Origin: Halomonas sp.
GTDB lineage: Bacteria > Pseudomonadota > Gammaproteobacteria > Pseudomonadales > Halomonadaceae
DNA: 64,000 nt
Direction: 5' to 3'
Assembly (NCBI RefSeq): GCF_017515565.1
Contig: NZ_JAFWFN010000061.1
Span: 1 to 64,000 of the forward strand
A program made the position numbers and the translations under genes. This document shows positions 16,135 to 26,807 of the stretch, piece after piece; position 1 is the first letter of the stretch; every line of letters starts with the position of its first letter. A model generated the notes under the pieces. It did no database searches and was not told the origin of the DNA. It saw only the letters and a list, made by a program, of their open reading frames with translations.

Positions 16135-17180
16135 CGTGCAGCTTTATTGCTAACGCCCGCATCGGCAAAAGAGGCCATTTCGCTGAGCATGGCTGCTGCC
16201 GCCTGTAGTAGCGGAAAGGCCAGCGCCGCGCCGCTGCCTTCGCCCAGGCGCATGCCCAGTGAGAGCAGCGGCTTAGCATCAAGCGCTTCTAGCGCTGTGG
16301 CGTGGCCCGGCTCGTGTGATCGGTGCCCAAAGATCAGGTAGTCGCGCACTAATGGGCAGAGGCGGCAGGCCGTGAGTGATGCCACCGTGGCAATAAAGCC
16401 ATCCACAATCGCGGGGGTGCGATGCGCCGCAGAGGCTAAGTAAGCGCCTGTCATCGCGGCAATTTCAAGGCCGCCCAATTTGGCGAGTACGTCTAAGGGT
16501 TCATTGGCGTTGGCTTGGCGGGCACTTAGCGCGCGCTCAATCACTGCGATCTTATTGGCTAGCTGTGCGCTATTAATGCCGGTACCGGCCCCGACCACTT
16601 GGGCAACGGGTACGCCGGTAAAGGCCGCTAGCATGGCACTGCTGGCAGTGGTATTGGCAATCCCCATTTCGCCCACAATCATACAGCGTGCCCCTGCCTT
16701 TTTTGCGCGCTCAACCGCCGCCACACCTTGCTCAATTGCCGCTAAGGCCTCATTGGCGTGCATGGCATCATCTACCACCATGTTGGCCGTGCCCGCCCGC
16801 ACTTTAGCCAGGGTAACGCCAGGCAGCGTTAATGTAGATGCGACACCCACATCGACGATTTCCACATCAGCGCCAATTTGCCGCGCAAATACATTAATGG
16901 CAGCGCCCCCCTGGGTGAAATTGGCCACCATTTGCGCGGTGACTTCCTGGGGAAAAGCTGACACACCTTCGCTGGCGACCCCGTGGTCAGCGGCAAACAC
17001 CACAATACGCGGCGGCGTCACGCTGGGCTTGGCCATGCCGGTGATGGCGCTCAGTTGAATCGCCAAGGTTTCCAGCTCGCCTAAGCTGCCGGGGGGCTTG
17101 GTCAGCGTATCCAGGTATGCGCGCGTATGTTCAGCAGCATCACGGTTAATGGGTTCTATTTGCTTAACAATGGGGTGCAT
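16131..17180 (-). CDS. cobT: Nicotinate-nucleotide:DMB phosphoribosyltransferase
   Basis: Activates the lower-ligand base 5,6-dimethylbenzimidazole to alpha-ribazole-5'-phosphate. It is 349 aa, typical of the family. Features are LDTLTKPPGSLGELE near the N-terminus, VVFAADHGVASEGVSAFP, VGEMGIANTTASSAM, and the region with the catalytic Glu, MRLGEGSGAALAFPLLQAA. It is the first gene of the eight-gene cob operon, with GGAG before its ATG. Only 114 bases separate it from the efflux gene upstream; I found no cobalamin riboswitch in that gap, so control may differ from btuB. Confidence 0.95.
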   Translation of the reverse strand: MHPIVKQIEPINRDAAEHTRAYLDTLTKPPGSLGELETLAIQLSAITGMAKPSVTPPRIVVFAADHGVASEGVSAFPQEVTAQMVANFTQGGAAINVFARQIGADVEIVDVGVASTLTLPGVTLAKVRAGTANMVVDDAMHANEALAAIEQGVAAVERAKKAGARCMIVGEMGIANTTASSAMLAAFTGVPVAQVVGAGTGINSAQLANKIAVIERALSARQANANEPLDVLAKLGGLEIAAMTGAYLASAAHRTPAIVDGFIATVASLTACRLCPLVRDYLIFGHRSHEPGHATALEALDAKPLLSLGMRLGEGSGAALAFPLLQAAAAMLSEMASFADAGVSNKAAR

Positions 17181-17294
17181 AGCGGCTCCAGAACAACAAA
17201 ACGGCCCCAGCTAGAAAAGAGTAAAGGATCAGCCGTTTAAGGACGCCGAATAGTAACAAAACTGAACCATTTTGGTGGCTTGATTATTGAGCCT

Positions 17295-18788
17295 TTACTG
17301 GTCGGCTTGCCACCCACCCCCCAGGGTTTTAAACAGCGTGGCTGCTGCGGCTAACTGCTCACGCCTTACATCGGCTTGCTCCAGCCGCGCGGAAAGCAAA
17401 TTACGCTCGGCATCTAAGCGCTCAAGCTGGCTAACCTGGCCCTGCTCATACATCAATACGGCGAGGTCTCGGGCGCGCTGTACTGCATCTATTTGTTCTT
17501 CCACCGCTGCGGCCCGCTGGGAGGTAAACTCGTAGCTGTAAAGGGCGTCACGCACTTCATTAAAGGCCGTCAATACGGTTAGGCGATACTGCCCTTCAGC
17601 CTGCTCAACCCGAGCTTCGGCGCCTTCAACACCCGCACGGGTTCGGCCAAAATCAAACAGCGGGCCCATTACCGAAGCACCAAGCCCCCAAGTTCGTGCT
17701 GCATCGCTAAAGAGATCGCCGCTACTTGCTGCACTTGTGCCGATAAAAGAGGTTAAATTGAGCGAGGGTAAACGGTTCGCTTCTGCGACACCTACCTGCG
17801 CCGTTGCTGCGATGAGCGAGGCTTCAGCCGAGCGAATATCGGGCCGACGCTGAAGTAGCTCAGAGGGCATCACTTGGGGGATTCTTTCCGGCTGAGCGAT
17901 CTCCGCAAGCTGAGTATCTCCGGTATCCAGCGCGCTGATTAGCTCTTGGGGCGACATACCCACTAACACGCCTAACGCCCCGCGCAACGCTTCCACTTGC
18001 CTGGCTAATGCGGGCTGCTCTAGACGCAAGCCCTGCAGCTCGGCTTCTGCGCGCCGAACGTCCAGTTCGCTAATATCCCCATACTCAAAACGCAAGCGCT
18101 GTAAACGATAGGTCTCTTCATAAGAGGCGATGGTTTCATCGAGTAGCTGGCGCTGTGCCTCAGCGCTCTTTAGATTGAAATAAGTCGTCACGACATCACC
18201 AATGACACCTATTTCTGCCGCATCTCGGGCAAACTGGCTTTGTTGAAGGGCTGCAGTGGCGGCCTCTCGCTCGTTAGCTAAACGCCCCCATAAATCAATC
18301 TCGTACCCTAGACTAGCGGCTAATGAGTATTGATTATTAGTGGAGGTAATTAAGTCTTGAATAGGTTCAAAATCAATGGGGAACGCGGCCCCAGGTGTGC
18401 GCTCTCGCGTGGCTTCCGCTTGAAAGCCTACGGTCGGAAACTGATCGGCATCTGCAAACCCCAACTGGGCGCGGGCTTCTTGAATGCGCGCCAGTTGGAT
18501 AGTGAGCTCTAGATTATCGTGCGTGGCCCGCGCGACTAATTGGTTCAGCGCCGGGTCGTTAAACTGGCGCCACCAGTTGCGCCAATCATCCCGCTCCGTT
18601 TGGCTTAAGGTGATGTGCTCAGGCCAGGTATCGGGTAGCACAACCTCAGGCGCTTGGTACTCAGGCCCAAGCGCGCAGCCGCTTAAAACCAGCGCTAACG
18701 CCACCCCTAACCAACTGCGCTTTTGGCTACCCTTGCTGGGTGTCGCTTTTGAGATACGTTTTTGCATACTCCGCTGCACGCTCGCCAT
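17295..18788 (-). CDS. RND efflux outer membrane lipoprotein (OprM/NodT)
   Basis: Outer-membrane channel of a tripartite efflux pump, 497 aa. The N-terminus is basic, followed by a lipoprotein signal ending LVLSGC, then ALGPEYQAPEVVLPDTW, typical of NodT/OprM proteins. Two outer-membrane efflux domains follow, rich in long helices (QLARIQEARAQLG; ARVEQAEGQYRLTVLTAFNEV), including LLQRRPDIRSAEASLIAATA. It is transcribed divergently from the adaptor and pump genes across a 212-base intergenic region, so joint regulation is likely. The first ATG (18788) and ATG at 18767 are both possible starts. Confidence 0.9.
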   Translation of the reverse strand: MASVQRSMQKRISKATPSKGSQKRSWLGVALALVLSGCALGPEYQAPEVVLPDTWPEHITLSQTERDDWRNWWRQFNDPALNQLVARATHDNLELTIQLARIQEARAQLGFADADQFPTVGFQAEATRERTPGAAFPIDFEPIQDLITSTNNQYSLAASLGYEIDLWGRLANEREAATAALQQSQFARDAAEIGVIGDVVTTYFNLKSAEAQRQLLDETIASYEETYRLQRLRFEYGDISELDVRRAEAELQGLRLEQPALARQVEALRGALGVLVGMSPQELISALDTGDTQLAEIAQPERIPQVMPSELLQRRPDIRSAEASLIAATAQVGVAEANRLPSLNLTSFIGTSAASSGDLFSDAARTWGLGASVMGPLFDFGRTRAGVEGAEARVEQAEGQYRLTVLTAFNEVRDALYSYEFTSQRAAAVEEQIDAVQRARDLAVLMYEQGQVSQLERLDAERNLLSARLEQADVRREQLAAAATLFKTLGGGWQADQ

Positions 18789-19000
18789 CCTTAGTGTTAA
18801 TCATCGTTTTTTTGCATTGGGCTAGTTTAAATTGTGCCGTTTTCAGCGGTCACGTACAGTAAAAAACCAAACGTCTGTTCGAATGTGTTAAGAGTACCTA
18901 TTATAGTGGGTAGTTTAAACAAGTCATGAGCGGAAGACCCAGATATCATTAACCCACATTACGACTTACGAATGAATAATCGCCTGCAGGGAGGCATTGA
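18789..19000. promoter_or_regulatory. Divergent control region of the RND system
   Basis: 212 bases between the channel gene and the adaptor gene. TAGTTTAAA occurs twice in the same orientation (18823-18831 and 18911-18919), each preceded by GGG. A TATTAT at 18899-18904 may be a -10 for the adaptor gene, but its -35 is weak. No regulator gene lies nearby. Operator function is inferred from the repeats only. Confidence 0.35.
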
Positions 19001-20056
19001 ATGAGGCCCAACGTATTATGGATAGTATTAATAGCAGCGGTACTGCTTGTCGGCTGCTCCAACGATGAAGCGCCTCCAGAGCCTCCCGTGCAAGTCATTA
19101 AGCTGTTTGAAACGGATCAGCAAGATCTTTTCCCCAGTCGGCGCTTTATTGGGCGCGTAGATGCTAAAAGTACCGTTAACCTTGCCTTCCGGGTCGGCGG
19201 CCGGATAGAAACCTTTCCTGCCGTCCAAGGAACGACAATTCCCCGCGGTGAACTCATTGCTCAGCTAGACCCTACCGACTACGCATTGCAAGTACGCAGC
19301 GCTGAGGCAGAAGTGGAACAAGCGCGTAAGCACCTTAATCGACAGCGCAACCTGTATTCGCACAATGCGGTGTCTGAAACAGTGCTGGACGCAGCACGTG
19401 CCGATGCGGAGTTAGCCGAAACGCAGTTGGAAAATGCTAAACAACAGTTGGCCTATACCACCCTAAATGCGCCTTTTGATGCACTCGTTACACGACGCCT
19501 TGTGGAAAACCATACCACCGTACCGCCCAATGCTGAGGTGGTGCGTATCCAGGACATTTCTGAACTGCGTATTCGTATCAATGTGCCGGAAGCGCTAATG
19601 CAGCATTTGGAGAGCGGCCGCGTCTTCAACATCGAAGCAGAAATTGCCACCCTGCCCGGCGAGCGGATTCCGCTGGTTTATCGTGAACACGTTACTGAGC
19701 CTGACCTGGTGGCACAAACGTACCAAGTGGAGTTTGCTCCCGCCGACGGTGTTTCGCCTATTGCGCTCCCCGGTACTACTGCGACGGTCATTATTGAGGT
19801 AGAGAACGCGCTAACAACCGCGGTTGTGACAGTGCCTAGCAGTGCGTTAGACCACACCGAAGAGGGTGATTTTCGCGTTTGGGTATATCACCCAGAGTCC
19901 GGCACGGTCTCTCCCCAGCAAGTCACCGTGGGCAACATGACCCGAGATCTCGTCGTTATTGTTGCAGGCCTTGCGCCGGGCGTGCCCATTGCGGCCACTG
20001 GCGTTCAGCTACTGCGCGACGGCATGCACGTTAAACCGCTCGACGCCGCGCTTTAG
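19001..20056 (+). CDS. RND efflux periplasmic adaptor (membrane fusion) protein
   Basis: 351 aa lipoprotein adaptor linking an inner-membrane RND pump to the outer-membrane channel. The signal ends with VLLVGC. FRVGGRIETFPAVQGTTIPRGELIAQLDPTDY is the first biotinyl-lipoyl half (shown here only as a pattern split at Gly), then a helical hairpin (about residues 100-145), LNAPFDALVTRR as the second half, and beta-barrel and membrane-proximal domains. The ATG at 19001 follows GGGAGG. The stop is followed after two bases by the ribosome binding site of the pump gene, so the two are one operon. Confidence 0.9.
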   Translation: MRPNVLWIVLIAAVLLVGCSNDEAPPEPPVQVIKLFETDQQDLFPSRRFIGRVDAKSTVNLAFRVGGRIETFPAVQGTTIPRGELIAQLDPTDYALQVRSAEAEVEQARKHLNRQRNLYSHNAVSETVLDAARADAELAETQLENAKQQLAYTTLNAPFDALVTRRLVENHTTVPPNAEVVRIQDISELRIRINVPEALMQHLESGRVFNIEAEIATLPGERIPLVYREHVTEPDLVAQTYQVEFAPADGVSPIALPGTTATVIIEVENALTTAVVTVPSSALDHTEEGDFRVWVYHPESGTVSPQQVTVGNMTRDLVVIVAGLAPGVPIAATGVQLLRDGMHVKPLDAAL

Positions 20057-20064
20057 GAGGCCTT

Positions 20065-23000
20065 ATGAAATCGCCAAGCTGTCCATTGAACGGCCCTTAA
20101 ACACGTGGCTAATCGTCTTAATTTGCTTTTTTGGTGGCCTGTGGGGCTATAACACCGTCGGCAAACTCGAAGACCCAGCTTTCACCATTCCTAACGCTAT
20201 TATTAATACGCCCTACCCTGGCGCCACCGCAGCAGAGGTGGAAGATGAGGTCACCGAGCGCATTGAGCGTGCTATCCAGGAAATGGAGCAGATCGACATT
20301 ATCGAGTCGAAGTCGCTGCCGGGACGCTCGGAAATCAAAGTGGAGGTACACGCTAGCTATCACAGTAATCAGCTACCGCAAATTTGGGACGAACTGCGGA
20401 ATAAAATCAATGATGCGCAAAGCGCCCTTCCCAGCGGCGCGCTCGGCTCGCAAATAAACGACGACTTTGGTGAGGTTTACGGGCTGTTTTATGCAGTGAC
20501 CGCAGATGGCTTTACCACCAGTGAAATCCGCGATATATCTACTTTTTTACAGCGAGAACTCCTGGCGGTACCCGGCGTTGCTAGGGTCACCACCGCAGGC
20601 GAGCGCGAAGAAACAATTTATATTGATATCTCTAATGAGCGACTAACCACGCTGGGCATCCCCATTGAGCAGGTCATCAATACGATTCAAACGGAAAACA
20701 CCGTAGAACATGCAGGCAGCCTACGCATTGGCGACCGCCAAGTGCGCTTGGTGGCGCGCAGTGATATTGATAGCACGGCGTTAATGGAGGCCATTCGCAT
20801 AGGCCGCCCTGGTACAACAGAACAGATATCGTTAGTAGATATTGCCGACATTTACCGCCAGCCCAGCGAACTGCCCAGGCACCTCATTCGCTACAACGGC
20901 CAAAGCGCTTTCACTATCGGCATTGCAGGCCTTGCTAATGAGAACATTGTTGAAGTAGGGGAAGCCGTTGAAGCTCGCATGGAGGAGCTTAAGAGCAGAA
21001 TCCCGCTTGGCGTAGAGCTTCACCCCCTTTACGAGCAGCACCATGTCGTTAACGACGCTATTAATGATTTCTTGCTCAACCTGTTGATGTCGGTGGCCAT
21101 TGTGATTGGCGTGCTGTGTCTCGTCATGGGATGGCGGGTTGGCGTGGTGGTCGGCAGCACCCTGCTGCTTACCGTGCTTGGTACGCTGCTGTTTATGGGC
21201 CTACTAGGCATTGATATGGAGCGGGTGTCACTCGGCGCATTAATTATTGCCATGGGGATGCTGGTCGACAACTCCATCGTGGTTGCCGAGGGCATGGTCA
21301 GCAATATCAAGCGAGGTGAACGCGCCAAAGAAGCCGCCAGCAAAGCCGCCAACCGTACCCAGCTACCGCTTTTAGGGGCAACGGTGATTGGCATTATGGC
21401 CTTTGCGGGTATCGGGTTATCTGATGACGTAACCGGTGAGTTTCTGTTCTCACTGTTCATCGTTATTCTGGTGTCCCTGCTTTTAAGCTGGCTGCTGGCA
21501 ATTACGGTGACGCCATTATTTGGTTACTACCTGCTGCGCAAAGAAGAGACGGACTCGGACAACGCAGCCGACCAATCAGAAAGCAGCGAGGAAGATCCCA
21601 GTAAACGAGAACTTTACGGCGGCTTTTTTTATCGGACATACCGCCGGTTACTCATACTCGCGCTGCGTTTACGCACTATCACGGTCTCTATATTGGTAGT
21701 GGTAACGGCTGTGTGTATATGGGCGTTTACGCACCTACCCCAATCCTTCTTTCCACAATCAACGACGCCGCTATTTTTGGTTAATGTGGAACTCCCCCAG
21801 GGCAGCGATATTCGCGCGACCGCCCATCACGCCGAAGAAATCGAAGCCTATATATTGGAGCAGGAAGGTGTTTCTTCCGTGGCGAGCTTTATTGGTCAGG
21901 GCGCAACCCGCTTCATGCTTACGTATGCCCCAGAACTGCCAAATTCCGCTTATATACAGTTGATGGTGCGTACCGAAGACATAGACGTTATACCGGATCT
22001 TGATCGCCAGTTTTACCGTGAACTCAACGAAGCGTTTCCTGATGCCCAGGTACGCACGCAGCGGTTACAGTTTGGCCCGGGCGATGGCGCGGATATCGAG
22101 GCTCGCTTTCAAGGGCCTTCGCCCGCGGTATTACGCGAACTAGCCGCGGAAGCGGAACGCCGTATAGCGGCTAACCCCTACTTGATAGACCCGAGGAATA
22201 ATTGGCGTCAACAAGAAATGGTAGTCGTACCGCACATTAACGAAGAGCGTGCTCGCATCGCGGGTGTATCCCGTGCAGATATTGCTCAAGCGCTGCAGTT
22301 TTCTTCATCCGGCGCGCGGGCGGGCACCTACCGAGAAGGCGAACACTTACTGCCCATTGTTGTTCGGCCACCCTTGTCCGAACGTGACGACGTAGCGCTC
22401 CTGCAAGACCGTAATGTATGGAGCGCCGCCCAGCAGCGCTTTATTCCCCTCAGCCAAGTGGTGACAGCATTTGAGTTACAAAGCGAAGAGTCGTTAATAC
22501 AGCGACGTAACCGCGTGCGTACTTTAACCGTTGGCGCAGACCCCGCAGAAGGTTACACAGCAGCACAAGCCTTCGATGCCATTCGAGGGGAAATCGAGTC
22601 GATTGATTTGCCGCCCGGTTATCGGTTGGCGTGGGGTGGAGAACATGAAGATTCCGGCGAAGCTCAGGCGGGGTTAGCCCAACAGCTACCCATTAGCCTG
22701 CTGGTAATGCTGCTTATTTCCATACTGCTATTTGGCAAACTCAGGCAGCCGCTTATCGTTTGGCTCGTGGTGCCCATGTCAGTATGCGGCGTAGTGATTG
22801 GACTGTTGATATCAGGGCTACCCTTCTCTTTTACCGCGCTTTTGGGGATGCTCAGCCTTTCGGGCATGTTGATGAAGAACGCCATTGTGTTAGTGGACGA
22901 AATAGATGGGCAGATCAACGAAGGCAAAGCGCGCTTTACCGCGCTGATAGATGCCAGTGTCAGCCGTCTACGCCCCGTGTTCCTTGCCGCAGGCACCACT

Positions 23001-23159
23001 ATTTTAGGCATGCTGCCCCTATTGGTAGATGCGTTCTTCAATAACATGGCCGTCACTATTATGGGGGGCTTGGCATTCGCCTCGTTACTTACCCTAGTGG
23101 CGGTTCCTACTCTTTATGCCATGCTATTCAGCATAAAAAGCGACGAAGTCGAGGAGTAA
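20065..23159 (+). CDS. RND efflux pump permease, apparent start frameshift
   Basis: Inner-membrane proton-driven drug pump of the HAE1/AcrB type, about 1030 aa. Visible are the N-terminal IAKLSIERPLNTWLIVLICF, GATAAEVEDEVTERIE, the TM4 GMLVDNSIVVAEG carrying a single Asp, and the late LSLSGMLMKNAIVLVDEI. AGGAGG and an ATG (20065) sit just after the adaptor stop, but this ATG reads only MKSPSCPLNGP then stops at 20100. The pump frame is shifted by one and has no ATG at its start. One extra A in the AAA after ATG would give MKIAKLSIERP, the expected N-terminus. This is either a real one-base deletion or a sequencing error. The rest is intact. Confidence 0.85.
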
Positions 23160-23210
23160 GCGAAAATCACATCAGGCTTACTCTATAGACGCTATCCAGC
23201 AGAGGTCACT

Positions 23211-25115
23211 ATGCCTGACTCAACACCACCTAACTCAACACCCACAACGCTAAACACGACGGTTGCTAAGGTTACCCAACGCATTCGTGAGCGCTCAGCT
23301 GAACGGCGAGCGCTCTACGAGCGCCGTATGGCCGCCCAGCATAAGCGTGGCGTGCATCGTGCAGAGCTCTCCTGCGGCAACCTGGCCCACGGCTTTGCCG
23401 CCTGTAGCCCCCAAGAGAAAGACTCTCTGAAGCTGATGAACAGCGCCAACCTGGGGATTATCTCTTCTTACAACGACATGCTGTCGGCCCACCAGCCGTT
23501 TGAAACCTTCCCAGAAACCATTAAAGCCGCTGCCAGCGCCATGGGTTCAACCGCCCAGTTTGCCGGTGGTGTTCCTGCCATGTGTGATGGGGTTACCCAA
23601 GGGCAACCGGGCATGGAACTGTCACTGTTTTCCCGCGACGTTATTGCGATGGCGGCAGCAGTTGGGCTTTCACACAACATGTTTGATGCTGCCCTTTACC
23701 TGGGCGTGTGCGACAAGATCGTACCTGGCCTGTTTATCGCTGCTGCGCGCTTTGGCCATCTACCCGCCATGTTCGTGCCGGCCGGCCCAATGCCCAGCGG
23801 CTTGCCCAACAAAGAGAAAGCACGCATTCGCCAGCTATACGCGGAAGGTAAAGTGGGGCGCGAAGAGCTGCTGCAAGCGGAGTCTGACTCTTACCACAGC
23901 CCCGGCACCTGCACCTTCTACGGTACTGCCAACTCAAACCAGCTGATGATGGAAGTGATGGGTCTTCACTTGCCGGGCACCTCGTTTGTGAACCCAGGCA
24001 CGGAAATGCGTGAAGCGCTGACCCGCTACGCCACCGAGCAGGCTATTCGCAACACCGAACCTGGCGGCGACTACCGCCCTTTCTATAAGCAGATCGACGA
24101 ACGCGCCATCGTCAACGCGGTGGTAGGTTTATTGGCATCGGGTGGTTCAACCAACCATACGCTGCACTTGATTGCCATGGCCGCCGCTGCGGGCATTACG
24201 CTGAACTGGGATGACTTCACCGACCTATCCGCCGTAACGCCCAGTTTGATGCAGGTCTACCCCAACGGCCAAGCGGATATCAACCACTTCCAGGCGGCAG
24301 GCGGCATGAGCTACCTGTTCCGCGAACTGCTGGGCGCGGGCTTGCTGCACGGCGATATCCCGACAGTATTCGGCACTGACTTGACCGCCTATACCCAAGA
24401 ACCGTTCTTGGAAAATGGCAAAGTAGTATGGCGTGAAGGCCCAGAAAACAGCCTGGACGAAGACGTTTTACGCCCAGCCGCTACTCCCTTCGCAGCTACT
24501 GGCGGCCTAACGGTAATGAAAGGCAACCTGGGTCGCGGCGTGATCAAAGTATCCGCAGTAGCAGAAGACCACCGGGTAGTAGAAGCACCGGTCAAAATCT
24601 TCGAAGACCAGAACGAAATGAAGGCCGCGTTTGAGTCCGGCGACCTGGATCGCGATGTAATCGTCGTGGTGCGCTTCCAGGGGCCAAAAGCTAACGGTAT
24701 GCCGGAACTTCACAAACTGACGCCGTTCCTGGGTGTACTGCAAGACCGTGGTTTCAAAGTGGCACTGGTGACCGATGGGCGGATGTCCGGCGCGTCGGGT
24801 AAAGTGCCCGCTTCCATTCATATGAGCCCCGAAGCCCTGGACGGCGGCCCGCTGGCCAAACTGCGCGATGGCGATATCGTACGTCTGGATGCCAACGCCG
24901 GGTCACTGGAAGCCAAAGTCGACCCCGCCACCTGGGCCAAGCGGGAACTGGCCATCGGCAACCTGGATCACTACCACGTAGGCTTGGGTCGCGAGCTGTT
25001 TGGTGGTTTCCGCCACCTGGCCATGCGCGGCGAAGAAGGCGCCGGCGTGTTTGGCGGCTTTGAAGCCGACGACCTTGCTCGCCAACAGGACCAGATTCTT
25101 CAAGAGGATGCCTGA
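23211..25115 (+). CDS. edd: Phosphogluconate dehydratase
   Basis: Entner-Doudoroff enzyme converting 6-phosphogluconate to 2-keto-3-deoxy-6-phosphogluconate with an iron-sulfur cluster. The 634 aa length is standard for IlvD/Edd proteins. Markers are [54 protein letters not shown] with cluster cysteines, and [16 protein letters not shown] near the end. An N-terminal Thr/Pro-rich stretch of about 20 residues is less conserved. GAGG precedes the ATG. The stop overlaps the glk start by one base. Only 51 bases separate it from the pump gene; I see no clear HexR site in that gap. Confidence 0.97.
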   Translation: MPDSTPPNSTPTTLNTTVAKVTQRIRERSAERRALYERRMAAQHKRGVHRAELSCGNLAHGFAACSPQEKDSLKLMNSANLGIISSYNDMLSAHQPFETFPETIKAAASAMGSTAQFAGGVPAMCDGVTQGQPGMELSLFSRDVIAMAAAVGLSHNMFDAALYLGVCDKIVPGLFIAAARFGHLPAMFVPAGPMPSGLPNKEKARIRQLYAEGKVGREELLQAESDSYHSPGTCTFYGTANSNQLMMEVMGLHLPGTSFVNPGTEMREALTRYATEQAIRNTEPGGDYRPFYKQIDERAIVNAVVGLLASGGSTNHTLHLIAMAAAAGITLNWDDFTDLSAVTPSLMQVYPNGQADINHFQAAGGMSYLFRELLGAGLLHGDIPTVFGTDLTAYTQEPFLENGKVVWREGPENSLDEDVLRPAATPFAATGGLTVMKGNLGRGVIKVSAVAEDHRVVEAPVKIFEDQNEMKAAFESGDLDRDVIVVVRFQGPKANGMPELHKLTPFLGVLQDRGFKVALVTDGRMSGASGKVPASIHMSPEALDGGPLAKLRDGDIVRLDANAGSLEAKVDPATWAKRELAIGNLDHYHVGLGRELFGGFRHLAMRGEEGAGVFGGFEADDLARQQDQILQEDA

Positions 25116-26080
25116 TGCGACCGGCATTAATTGGTGATATTGGTGGTACCAATGCACGCTTGGCGCTCGTCACGCCTGGCGAGGTGACACCCCAAGATAT
25201 TATTAATCTTCCCTGTGCTGACTACCCTGGGGTTATCGACGCAATTCAGGACTACCTAGAACGCGTGGGAGCCACCGGGAAAAATGCACCGGTGGAAGCC
25301 TGCTTGGCGTTTGCCTGCCCGGTTCACGCCGAGCGAGTCAAGATGACCAATAACCACTGGGATTTTATGAAAAGCGATGTTCAGCAGGCGCTGAACCTGT
25401 CGCTGTTCAAGGTGATTAACGACTTTACTGCCCAAGCACTGGGCGTTTCCCACGTGGGTAACGATAACCTTGTGGAAGTACAGGCGGGCGTTGCGCGGTC
25501 TCATTCCACGCGTTTGGTCATTGGCCCTGGGACGGGGCTGGGTGTTGCTGGGGTTTTCCCCGGCCACCGAGGCTGGATACCCCTGCCCACCGAAGGGGGG
25601 CACGTGAGCTTTGCCCCCACCGACAACACCGAAAGCGCGCTGTTAGATATACTTCTCAAACGTTATGAGCGGGTCAGCGTGGAGCGCATTCTCTGCGGCC
25701 AAGGGCTTTTGGAGCTCTACCAAGCCCACTGTGCGCTTAATAATCAAATACCCCACTACAAAACCCCAGTGAGCGTTACCCAAGCCGCAAATCAAGCCGA
25801 CCCAATGGCAACGGCCACGCTGCTGCGCTTTCTTAAAATCCTTGGGGATGTATGCGGTGACGCAGCGCTTACCCTGGGAGCCAAAGGCGGTGTTTACCTA
25901 TGTGGCGGTATTCTGCAGCACTTATTAAGTTGGCTACCCAACTGCGCACTTCGCGAAAGCTTTGTGAATAAGGGCCGCATGAGCACCTACAATGCTGGTA
26001 TCCCTATATGGGTAGTAACCCACCCTTGGGCAGGTTTGCTAGGTGCCGCCGAAGCCCTGCATAACGAAAACGTTTTTTAG
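25115..26080 (+). CDS. glk: Glucokinase
   Basis: Phosphorylates glucose to glucose-6-phosphate with ATP, feeding the Entner-Doudoroff genes around it. The 321 aa protein begins with the phosphate-binding GDIGGTNARLALV, followed by CLAFACPVH, VINDFTAQALGV, LVIGPGTGLGVAGVFPG and LPTEGGHVSFAP, the usual ROK/bacterial glucokinase order. The ATG overlaps the edd stop (TGATG), so edd and glk are coupled. It faces eda, which ends 22 bases away on the opposite strand. Confidence 0.95.
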   Translation: MRPALIGDIGGTNARLALVTPGEVTPQDIINLPCADYPGVIDAIQDYLERVGATGKNAPVEACLAFACPVHAERVKMTNNHWDFMKSDVQQALNLSLFKVINDFTAQALGVSHVGNDNLVEVQAGVARSHSTRLVIGPGTGLGVAGVFPGHRGWIPLPTEGGHVSFAPTDNTESALLDILLKRYERVSVERILCGQGLLELYQAHCALNNQIPHYKTPVSVTQAANQADPMATATLLRFLKILGDVCGDAALTLGAKGGVYLCGGILQHLLSWLPNCALRESFVNKGRMSTYNAGIPIWVVTHPWAGLLGAAEALHNENVF

Positions 26081-26102
26081 CTATAAAAACGGGTGCTAAG
26101 CA

Positions 26103-26765
26103 TTAATGGTGAAAACGCTCGGCAGCTTGGCGTGCTAAGTCGCGAATGCCGTCCCAATCTTCTGCCTCTACCATCGCTTTAGGCGTTAACCAAGAGCCGC
26201 CAACACACATTACATTGGGTAGGGAAAGATAGGTTGCAGCATTATCAATATTAATCCCCCCCGTAGGGCAGAAACGTGCCTCTGGAATGGGTGCGCCAAA
26301 CGCTTTGATCGCTTCAGTGCCACCACTGGATTCTGCGGGGAAGAATTTAAAGCGACGATAGCCATACTGCCAACCGGTCATCAGCTCAGAAATGGTCGCT
26401 ACGCCGGGCAGCATCGGCACCGGACTTTCCACACCGTAACGGTAAAGCGCTTCAGTCGCGCCGGGGGTGACAACAAAATCTGCACCGGCTTGTTCAGCCT
26501 GGCGATACTGGGCGGGGGTCAGTACCGTGCCCACGCCAATGCTGGCACCCGGCAGCGCTTCCCGCATGCGCTTAACGGCTTCCAAGGCGCAATCTGTGCG
26601 TAGAGTAACTTCCAGCACGCTTAAACCGCCCTCTACCAGGGCGCGGCCTAACGGCACGGCGTCTTCCAACCGCTTAATGGTAAGAATCGGGATTACCTCG
26701 GACTTCAAGCAAATGCTATCAAGCTCAGCGGTACGGGTTGACGGAAGCTGTTTATCAATGGTCAT
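26103..26765 (-). CDS. eda: KDPG/KHG aldolase
   Basis: Splits 2-keto-3-deoxy-6-phosphogluconate into pyruvate and glyceraldehyde-3-phosphate. About 220 aa with the class I aldolase residues in place: LEVTLRTDCALEA (catalytic Glu), GVGTVLTPAQY, FVVTPGATEALY and the Schiff-base Lys in RRFKFFPAESSGG. The open frame has a further six codons, but ATG at 26765 is preceded by GGAGAGA at proper distance, so I use it. It is the last gene of the gap-zwf-pgl-eda run, with a 42-base gap to pgl. Confidence 0.96.
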   Translation of the reverse strand: MTIDKQLPSTRTAELDSICLKSEVIPILTIKRLEDAVPLGRALVEGGLSVLEVTLRTDCALEAVKRMREALPGASIGVGTVLTPAQYRQAEQAGADFVVTPGATEALYRYGVESPVPMLPGVATISELMTGWQYGYRRFKFFPAESSGGTEAIKAFGAPIPEARFCPTGGINIDNAATYLSLPNVMCVGGSWLTPKAMVEAEDWDGIRDLARQAAERFHH

Positions 26766-26807
26766 CAGTGTCTCTCCAAACAATCTTATTGGCGATGGCC
26801 TATAACG

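Noticed and set aside
17181..17294. Second cobalamin riboswitch before cobT
   Set aside because: The gap is only 114 bases and has no B12 box or GCCACTG element.
21029..21460. Minus-strand frame of 143 residues inside the RND pump gene
   Set aside because: Antisense to a conserved membrane region; composition is typical of such shadows.
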